Source: JAAYEA01 sp012689325
GTDB lineage: Bacteria; Chloroflexota; Anaerolineae; JAAYEA01
Length of the DNA: 64,000 nucleotides
Direction: 5' to 3'
Assembly: GCA_036841525.1 (NCBI GenBank)
Contig: DAITVZ010000001.1
Span: 186,001 to 250,000 of the forward strand
Below, piece by piece: positions 53,084-58,811 of the stretch (position 1 is the first letter of the stretch; the number at the start of each line of letters is the position of its first letter). The position numbers were made by a program, and so were the translations under genes. The notes under the pieces were generated by a model. That model worked only from the letters and a program-made list of their open reading frames with translations, was not told the origin of the DNA and did no database searches.

Positions 53084-54439
53084 TTAGGTGCGCACGCGCT
53101 GCAGACGCTCTCGTTCCTTCTCCTGGGTGTGATGGGTCAGGCGGACCTGCCACGTCAGCAAGGTCTCCACATAGCGCTTTTCGACGGATTCGTACCCGGC
53201 CACGCCGGCCAGGTTGTCGAGCTCCTGGGGGTCGCGGCGCAGGTTAAAGAGGTACTGCACGCCGCCTTGCTCGGCGTCGTACACCAGCTTCCAGTTGGCG
53301 TCGCGCACCATCATCATGGTGCCCAGTTCGCTATAGAGGGCGGCGCGGCGCGGGCCGGCATCGTTGGCGATGTCGAGCAGGCTCAGGCCCTCGCGCGGCT
53401 GGGCGCCGAGGCGGTCCTGGCAGCCGGCCGCGTGGAGCAAGGTGGGATAGAGATCGACGCCGCTGACCAGCTCGCGGCAGATGCGCCCGCCCAGGCGCGG
53501 GTTCAGCGCGATGCCAGGGCCGGCCATGAGGAGCGGCACGCACACCGAGGGCTGGTAAAAGTGGCGCTTGTCGTAGAGGCCATAGTCGCCGATCAGATCC
53601 CCATGGTCGGCGGTAAAGAGGATGAGGGTATCCTCGAGCATGCCCTTGGCCTCCAGCGCCGCGCACAAGCGCCCGACATAGTGGTCGATCAGCGAGACCC
53701 GGCCCAGGTATTGGGCCCGCGCGCGCCCGGTCCGGGCGACCCGCTCAGGATCGTCCACGGCGAGGGGGGGCTGCATCTTGGCGGGATCGTACATGGTCGC
53801 ATAGTCGCCAGGGGCCCAGTAGGGGGGGTGAGGCCCGAGAAAGCCCACCTGCAGGTACAGGGGCGCCTCGTCCTGGTAAGCCTCGATGAACCGGACCGCG
53901 GTTTCGCCGATGTAGCCATCGTCGAACTCGTCGGGGCGCAGCGCGCCGGCGTCCCAGGCGCGCTTGCGGGCCATCTCTTGAAAGAGCGACAGCTTGCCGA
54001 TGTCCTGGAGGAAGCGGGTGTAGCGGTCCTGGTTGTTGAGGTGGTCGTCGTCCACCTGCCAGACGTGGTCGTAGCCGTACCCCTGCAGGTCCCCATCGTC
54101 CTCGAGGACGTCCATTCCCACGGCCCAGCGGTCATAGTAATGGTGCTTGCCGATCATCGCCGTATAGTACCCGGCGCGTTGGAGCTGGCTGGGGTAGGTA
54201 TCGAGCCGTTCCTGGCTCGCGATGGGCTCGTTCATGTTGCCGTGGACGCCGTGCTGCGTGGGGTATCTGCCGGTGACGATGCAAGCGCGAGAGGGCTGGC
54301 ACAGGGGCGACGCGCAGTAAGCGTTGTCGAACCGCACGCCGCGGGCGGCGAGGGCGTCGAGATGGGGCGTGGCGGCCTGAGCCAGGGCGTCAGGCCGCAT
54401 TTGGTCGGCCAAGAGCAATAACAGGTGCGGGCGCGTCAC
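53084..54439 (-). CDS. Type I (formylglycine) sulfatase
   Basis: A 451-residue alkaline-phosphatase-fold hydrolase that removes sulfate esters. The maturation motif is CQPSR with Cys47 (to be formylglycine) and Arg51, followed by TGRYPTQHGVHGN. Metal site residues appear in LLADQMRPD near residue 12 and in FTADHGDLIGDYGLYDKRHF. No signal peptide, so cytoplasmic action on an imported sulfated sugar is implied. The GTG at 54439 has GGGAGGGA upstream. Neither a formylglycine-generating enzyme nor an anaerobic maturase is in the window. It lies between the GntR regulator and the BNR gene. Confidence 0.93.
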   Translation of the reverse strand: MTRPHLLLLLADQMRPDALAQAATPHLDALAARGVRFDNAYCASPLCQPSRACIVTGRYPTQHGVHGNMNEPIASQERLDTYPSQLQRAGYYTAMIGKHHYYDRWAVGMDVLEDDGDLQGYGYDHVWQVDDDHLNNQDRYTRFLQDIGKLSLFQEMARKRAWDAGALRPDEFDDGYIGETAVRFIEAYQDEAPLYLQVGFLGPHPPYWAPGDYATMYDPAKMQPPLAVDDPERVARTGRARAQYLGRVSLIDHYVGRLCAALEAKGMLEDTLILFTADHGDLIGDYGLYDKRHFYQPSVCVPLLMAGPGIALNPRLGGRICRELVSGVDLYPTLLHAAGCQDRLGAQPREGLSLLDIANDAGPRRAALYSELGTMMMVRDANWKLVYDAEQGGVQYLFNLRRDPQELDNLAGVAGYESVEKRYVETLLTWQVRLTHHTQEKERERLQRVRT

Positions 54440-54452
54440 TGCGTTCCCTCCC

Positions 54453-55151
54453 CTATGCCAGGTCTTGGAGCACCTTCAGCGAGCGATGGAGCGCGTTATC
54501 GAGATGTCTTTCCAGGCTCTCCGCGGCAGCCGTGACGTTGCCGGCGGTGATGCAGTCGACCAGATCCTCGTGCAGGGCCAGCGTTTCCTCCCAGTCATAG
54601 GCGCTGGCATTGTTGGCGACGAACATGAAAACGGGGCCGATCATCGAGCTGAGCATCCGCAAGAGATGTTGGTTGTTGGCCTGCTGCCAGACCAACCAGT
54701 GCATGGCGACATCGGCCTCGATGTGCCTGGCCAGGTCGTGCTGGGAGATCGCCTCCCTCATCTGTTGCAGGGACTGCTTGAGCTGCGCGCAGTTCTCGGG
54801 CGTGTTGTTCTGGGCCGCCAGGGTGACGGCCAGGCGTTCCAGCTCGAGCCTGATCTGGTACAACTCGCGCACATCCCGCTCGGTCAGGCTGATGACGAAT
54901 CGCCCGTTCTTTTTGGTGACGACCAACCCTTCCTTTTCCAGCTCGGTCAAGGCGTCGCGCACGGGGGCGCGGCTGACGCCCAGTTGCGCGCCCACCTCTC
55001 GCTCGATCAACTGGGTCCCAGGCGGGATACGGCCGCTCACGATATAGTCACGCAGTATCCCGGTGGTCTGATCTTTGAGGAAATTGCGTGCTAACCTGGG
55101 CTGTGTTTCGTCACCACTGGCAAACGAAAAGGGAGCATTGCTTGGCATCAT
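54453..55151 (-). CDS. GntR-family transcriptional regulator with FCD domain
   Basis: A 232-residue regulator. The winged helix (QTTGILRDYIVSGRIPPGTQ, IEREVGAQLGVSRAPVRDAL) covers about residues 25-85 and the FCD domain follows, with VAMHWLVWQQANNQHLL and LHEDLVDCITAGNVTAAAES. The ATG at 55151 has AGGA upstream; GTG 55172 and ATG 55148 are alternatives. A consensus promoter lies at 55256-55228, with a GGTATACC palindrome at the transcription start, so it probably represses itself and the sulfatase/BNR genes behind it. Confidence 0.92.
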   Translation of the reverse strand: MMPSNAPFSFASGDETQPRLARNFLKDQTTGILRDYIVSGRIPPGTQLIEREVGAQLGVSRAPVRDALTELEKEGLVVTKKNGRFVISLTERDVRELYQIRLELERLAVTLAAQNNTPENCAQLKQSLQQMREAISQHDLARHIEADVAMHWLVWQQANNQHLLRMLSSMIGPVFMFVANNASAYDWEETLALHEDLVDCITAGNVTAAAESLERHLDNALHRSLKVLQDLA

Positions 55152-55216
55152 GACCGTCCTGTGCAAGCGCACATCGTCATTTGCTGGCAGGGGGATAACC
55201 GTCGTCTACGGTCTTC

Positions 55217-55224
55217 GGTATACC
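55217..55224. promoter_or_regulatory. Candidate GntR operator (GGTATACC palindrome)
   Basis: The 8-base palindrome GGTATACC is flanked by near-symmetric CTT and GAAG. It begins 3 bases after the -10 box and overlaps the predicted initiation site. FCD-GntR proteins typically bind short palindromes centred on TATAC-like sequences. Assignment is inference. Confidence 0.55.
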
Positions 55225-55227
55225 AAG

Positions 55228-55256
55228 ATTATACCGCAAGACAGGGCTCTTGTCAA
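55228..55256 (-). promoter_or_regulatory. Promoter of the second GntR regulator and downstream operon
   Basis: TTGACA (55256-55251), 17-base spacer, TATAAT (55233-55228) on minus: a perfect consensus. Initiation is predicted near 55221, leaving about 70 bases of leader. The MITE insertion point lies only 9 bases upstream of the -35 box. Confidence 0.87.
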
Positions 55257-55265
55257 GGGTTTTAG

Positions 55266-55493
55266 GGCGGTATTCAGGGCTTGTGCAAAGTCGCGCTCGG
55301 CGATGAACTCGCCGAGCTACGGCGGCATGGAATGCCGGGGCTGCGCCTGATGAAATCAGGCTTCGGATTCCACGCCGCGGAGGCCCCGGAAGCCCGATTC
55401 CATCGGGCGCGGTGGCGTAGCACGGCGATTGATCGCCGTGCGGGGCGGCGCGCCAAGCCAGCTACCGACTTTGCACAAGCCCTGGGCGGTATT
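55266..55493. mobile_element. MITE-like non-autonomous element with 19-bp terminal inverted repeats and 9-bp target duplication
   Basis: The element itself spans 55275-55484 (210 bp). The left end CAGGGCTTGTGCAAAGTCG (55275-55293) is the exact reverse complement of the right end (55466-55484). The flanks carry the 9-bp direct repeat GGCGGTATT at 55266-55274 and 55485-55493. The interior holds several perfect hairpins, for example GCTCGGCGA/TCGCCGAGC and CACGGCGA/TCGCCGTG, and no coding sequence of note. A transposase in trans is required. It lies between the regulator promoter and the 3' end of the glycosidase-like gene. Confidence 0.92.
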
Positions 55494-55510
55494 TTCGGCT
55501 GGGCTCGCGA

Positions 55511-56896
55511 CTACTTTTTGCTCCAGAGCGACTTGGGGATCTCGAAATCCCCCCGGATGGCATAGACCTCGCCGCTGACCAGCGCCAGCTCCAGCGAGCG
55601 GAACTCGTCGCTTTTCGCTTGCCCAAAGGTCCGCCCGCCGGCCCACCTGGGCGACCAGAAGAGCTCATCGCCCACCAGCGGCTCGCAATCCGCATAGTCA
55701 AAGCCGGGCAGAGGGTTCCCCGCGAGATCGAGGAGGCGGGCGCGAATCTCGGCGTAGGGCGAGCGCGCGTTGATGCGCAGATCGTCGCCGGTGATGCGCA
55801 AGGGCCGCGTCCGCAGCGAGCCGCGGCCGGCCTGCGTGGCCAGGTAGACGAACCCATCCAGCCGCAACGTGTGCAGCATCAGCGCCGCATCGGCGAGGTC
55901 CTGCCGCTGGAAATGCTCGCCCTTGGAGCCGCCCGAGTAGAACCGGATCGTGTGATGCTCGTCCACCAGCATGCAGGTGGTATAGACGCAGCCGCCGCCG
56001 TGGTCGCCCAGCTCGTTGCGCTCGACGAAGGGCCGATGAAAGGCGCGATTGAACATGCGCCCGTCATAGCTATAGGTCAGGGAGCAGTCGATCGGACCAT
56101 TGGGCAAGCCGTAGGTGGACGGGTCGGCATGGATGTTCAGCCGCAGCCCGATCCACATGTCCTCGTACTCGTAGACCGGCATCCCGTAAAAGCCCACCAA
56201 CGGCGGGTCTTCCGGATCCGGGTGCATGATCAGCTCGGGCTCGGTGAAGGTCTGCCAGTCCCGCGTCTCCCGGAAAAAGACCCGCCGGTCTCCGCCATAG
56301 GCCCGGCCGTTGAGGATGTACGCGCCGCGCTGCGGATGGTAAAAGACGCTCAGAGGCGAGTCCGAGGCGATGATGTCCGGCCAGGAGTGCGCCAGCTCCC
56401 AATGGATGCCGTCCGGCGACACAGCCATCGCCAAACGGCCGTGAACGGAGAGATCGGGCGCCCGGCCAAAGACGAACTTGAAGCGGCGGCTCGGGTCGGG
56501 GTCATGGCGATCATAGTAGACGGGCCCGCCATCGTGGATGCCCTCCACCCCAAAGACATGGTTCGGGGCAAAGCGCGGGCCCGCGAAGCGGGCCTCGCCG
56601 GTCAGGTCGGGGCAGCGCCAGTGCATGCCATCGTCGCTCTCGGCGTAGCAAAGGACCGAGACGCGCGGCTTGAAGGAAAAGCGGTACTGGTCCAGCACCG
56701 GAGGGGTGCAGGCGGCGATGTACAACCCGACGTATTTGCCCTCGGGGAGCCGCGCCACCATGGGAAAGTTCCAGGTCCCCTCGGTGAGGGGGTCTTCCAG
56801 GGTCGCCTCCGGCACGTACCGGGGCTTGCCCAGTCGGCGCTCCAGGTTGTGCCGCGAGATAAGCCGCCAGTCGTCAAAGAACGGGATATAGCCCAT
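55511..56896 (-). CDS. Five-bladed beta-propeller glycosidase-like protein with C-terminal beta-sandwich (GH32/GH43-like)
   Basis: A 461-residue protein. The propeller (about 1-340) begins MGYIPFFDDWRLISRHNLER and includes YAESDDGMHWRCPDL, MAVSPDGIHWELAHSW and FFRETRDWQTFTEPELIMHP. A C-terminal sandwich (from about 350) contains LDGFVYLATQAGRGSLRTRP and LDLAGNPLPGFDYADCEPLV, a pairing seen in GH32-type and related uncharacterised proteins. No signal peptide. The ATG at 56896 has AAAGGAGA upstream. Catalytic residues were not assigned with certainty. It is transcribed toward the MITE and regulator. Confidence 0.78.
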   Translation of the reverse strand: MGYIPFFDDWRLISRHNLERRLGKPRYVPEATLEDPLTEGTWNFPMVARLPEGKYVGLYIAACTPPVLDQYRFSFKPRVSVLCYAESDDGMHWRCPDLTGEARFAGPRFAPNHVFGVEGIHDGGPVYYDRHDPDPSRRFKFVFGRAPDLSVHGRLAMAVSPDGIHWELAHSWPDIIASDSPLSVFYHPQRGAYILNGRAYGGDRRVFFRETRDWQTFTEPELIMHPDPEDPPLVGFYGMPVYEYEDMWIGLRLNIHADPSTYGLPNGPIDCSLTYSYDGRMFNRAFHRPFVERNELGDHGGGCVYTTCMLVDEHHTIRFYSGGSKGEHFQRQDLADAALMLHTLRLDGFVYLATQAGRGSLRTRPLRITGDDLRINARSPYAEIRARLLDLAGNPLPGFDYADCEPLVGDELFWSPRWAGGRTFGQAKSDEFRSLELALVSGEVYAIRGDFEIPKSLWSKK

Positions 56897-56985
56897 TGGT
56901 CTCCTTTGTCCGCGCCCGCGACGAGGTCCATAGGGCAAGCAGCCCAAACGAGAGGAGCAGGAACGGCTACCTGCTATGCCGCTGC

Positions 56986-57013
56986 ATTGTAATCAGGGGG
57001 ATAGGAAAGGCAA
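56986..57013 (-). promoter_or_regulatory. Probable promoter of the glycosidase-like gene
   Basis: On minus, TTGCCT (57013-57008), 16-base spacer, TACAAT (56991-56986), about 90 bases before the ATG at 56896. Confidence 0.55.
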
Positions 57014-57122
57014 GCTGCCGAAGCAGGGGGGTGTCGCACGCGGCATCTGGGGCGATGCCTCAAAACGCGCGGCGCCCCCTAGGCCGCAAGCCCATCAACG
57101 CAAGGGAAACCCGATTCGGGCA

Positions 57123-57151
57123 TTGACGGCCACTTGCGTCCATGTTATAAT
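57123..57151 (+). promoter_or_regulatory. Promoter of the sigma factor / CHAT operon
   Basis: TTGACG (57123-57128), 17-base spacer, TATAAT (57146-57151). It is a housekeeping-type promoter, so the sigma factor may be made constitutively at some level rather than solely by autoregulation. Confidence 0.8.
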
Positions 57152-57303
57152 GACGGCATCTTGACCAGAGCGCTCCTGAGCCTTTATGGCATCCCATGCT
57201 GAGCCAGCGACCCTGACCGGCACGCCGATCTGCATCCACCCCACATCGTCCCCAGCGCCCAGCCACTCCTGGGTCCGGCAGGGTCACCGAACGGAGTCGA
57301 ACC

Positions 57304-58005
57304 GTGGCCCATGACGAGAACCTCCGCCTCTTGGAGCTAGCCGCCCTCTCGGAACGCTGCGCGCGCCAGACGGAGCTCTTTTTCCAGCGCCAGCCGCACA
57401 ACCCCCACTATTGCCACGAGCTGTGGCGTCGCGCCATCGTCGACGGCGACACCCGGGCCTGGGAGAGGCTCTATACCCAATATCACCCCCTGGTGGCGGG
57501 CTGGGTGCGCCGTCACTCAGCCTTTGCCGACTGCGGCGACGACATCCATCACCTGGTCAACTGCGCCTTCGAAAAGATGTGGTTCGCCCTCGACCCCAGC
57601 AAGTTCGCCCAATTCGCCGACGTGCCGTCGCTGCTGCGCTACCTGCAGATGTGCGTGCACAGCGCCATCCTGGACGCGGTGCGCCGCGCCGAGGATCCGG
57701 CGGAGGTGGCGCCGGAGACGCTCTCGGACGACCAGGCCGGCTCGGCGCCCACGGTGGAGGGGGCGGTGCTGGGCCGCCTGCAGCGCCAGGAGCTCTGGCA
57801 AGCGGTCCTGGCCCGCCTGGCCGATGAGCGCGAGCGACTGGTGGTCTATGGCTCCTATGCCCTGGGGCTCACGCCGCGCGAGCTCTGCGCCGAATACGCC
57901 GGGTCCTTTGCCGACGTCAAGGAGGTTTATCGCATCAAGGAGAACGTCCTGGACCGCCTGCGCCGCGACGCCGGCCTCGCGCACTTGCTGGCCTGGGATG
58001 CCTGA
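57304..58005 (+). CDS. ECF-like RNA polymerase sigma factor
   Basis: A 233-residue protein. Region 2 is at about residues 45-120 (RAWERLYTQYHPLVAGWVRR, DDIHHLVNCAFEKMWFAL, LLRYLQMCVHSAILDAVRRA). Region 4 is at about 155-225 (ELWQAVLARLADERERLVVY, GLTPRELCAEYAGSFADVKE, YRIKENVLDRLRRDAG). The N-terminal 40 residues are an extra helix. The fit to ECF sigma factors is clear but diverged. The GTG at 57304 has GGAG upstream. The next gene encodes a zinc-finger protein like an anti-sigma factor. Together they probably control the protease genes behind them or a wider regulon. Confidence 0.85.
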   Translation: MAHDENLRLLELAALSERCARQTELFFQRQPHNPHYCHELWRRAIVDGDTRAWERLYTQYHPLVAGWVRRHSAFADCGDDIHHLVNCAFEKMWFALDPSKFAQFADVPSLLRYLQMCVHSAILDAVRRAEDPAEVAPETLSDDQAGSAPTVEGAVLGRLQRQELWQAVLARLADERERLVVYGSYALGLTPRELCAEYAGSFADVKEVYRIKENVLDRLRRDAGLAHLLAWDA

Positions 58006-58049
58006 AAAGTGCCCGCTCTTGCGTTTATTGGGTCGGAAGGAGATGAAGC

Positions 58050-58769
58050 GTGAGTCCAATCAATAAACCACATCCCACCGATGCAGAGCTCCTGGCCCAT
58101 CTGGACGAGGCCGAGCCCGAGGTGGCGGCCCATCTCGAGGGGTGCCACGATTGCCGCGAACGGGCGGAGCGGCTGCGGCGCCTGGAGCGCCAGCTCGCCG
58201 CCAAGCTAGACCGGGCGGACTGCCCGTCGTCTCTCGAACTGGGCGAGTTCCACCTGCGCGTGCTCCCGTCCGAGCGCGAGGCCAGCGTGGCGCGCCACCT
58301 GGCCGAATGCCCGCGCTGCCGCCGCGAGGTCGCCCAACTGGTCGCGTACCAGGCGCAGGCGCCGCTGGCGCCGGAGCCCGGCCTCCTGGACAGGCTTTTC
58401 GAGGGCGCCCGGGTCCTGTGGGCGCGGCGGGTCAGCCGCGCGACTGCGGCGGCGCTGGCCCCCGCCTACCGCGGCGCGGAGGCCGCGGCGCCAGCGATCT
58501 ACCAGGCGGAGGAGGCGCGCCTCATCATCGAGGCGGAGCCGGATCCCGCGCGCCCTGGCCGCTTCGTGGTGACGGGGCTGGTCACGGGCGCGGAGGCGTT
58601 GGGCGCCGCGGAGGTCCAGCTCTGGCTGGCCGGTGAGCCGGCCGGCCGCGCGCCGGTGGGGGAGGTGGGCGATTTCGCGTTGGAGGGCCTGGCCGCCGGG
58701 AGCTACACCCTGGTGCTGGCCGCCCCCGGCGCGGAGATTCGCGTGCGGAACCTGGTGGTGGGGGCGTAG
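58050..58769 (+). CDS. Double zinc-finger anti-sigma-like protein
   Basis: A 239-residue protein with two H-x3-C-x2-C motifs: AAHLEGCHDCRERA at about residues 27-40 and ARHLAECPRCRREV at about 84-97. These match the zinc-binding anti-sigma domain seen twice. No membrane helix is evident, so it is cytoplasmic, unlike many anti-sigma factors. The C-terminal 80 residues form a beta-rich domain (FVVTGLVTGAEALGAAEVQL, AAGSYTLVLAAPGAEIRVRN). The GTG start has GGAAGGAG upstream. It may hold the sigma factor inactive and be a target of the downstream proteases; that link is inference. Confidence 0.8.
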   Translation: MSPINKPHPTDAELLAHLDEAEPEVAAHLEGCHDCRERAERLRRLERQLAAKLDRADCPSSLELGEFHLRVLPSEREASVARHLAECPRCRREVAQLVAYQAQAPLAPEPGLLDRLFEGARVLWARRVSRATAAALAPAYRGAEAAAPAIYQAEEARLIIEAEPDPARPGRFVVTGLVTGAEALGAAEVQLWLAGEPAGRAPVGEVGDFALEGLAAGSYTLVLAAPGAEIRVRNLVVGA

Positions 58770-58811
58770 CGCGGTCGTCCTGATCAGACGCTTGGTCCGG
58801 AGGGAAGGGAT

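Larger units (their letters stand above)
56897..57303. other. Divergent intergenic region (407 bases)
   Basis: It holds the two back-to-back promoters listed separately and two leaders. The leader of the sigma factor gene is about 145 bases long. No conserved RNA element, repeat or small gene was recognised. Confidence 0.6.

Noticed and set aside
55275..55484. A transposase or a small gene inside the MITE
   Set aside because: The interior is 170 bases of nested hairpins with no supported reading frame or ribosome site.
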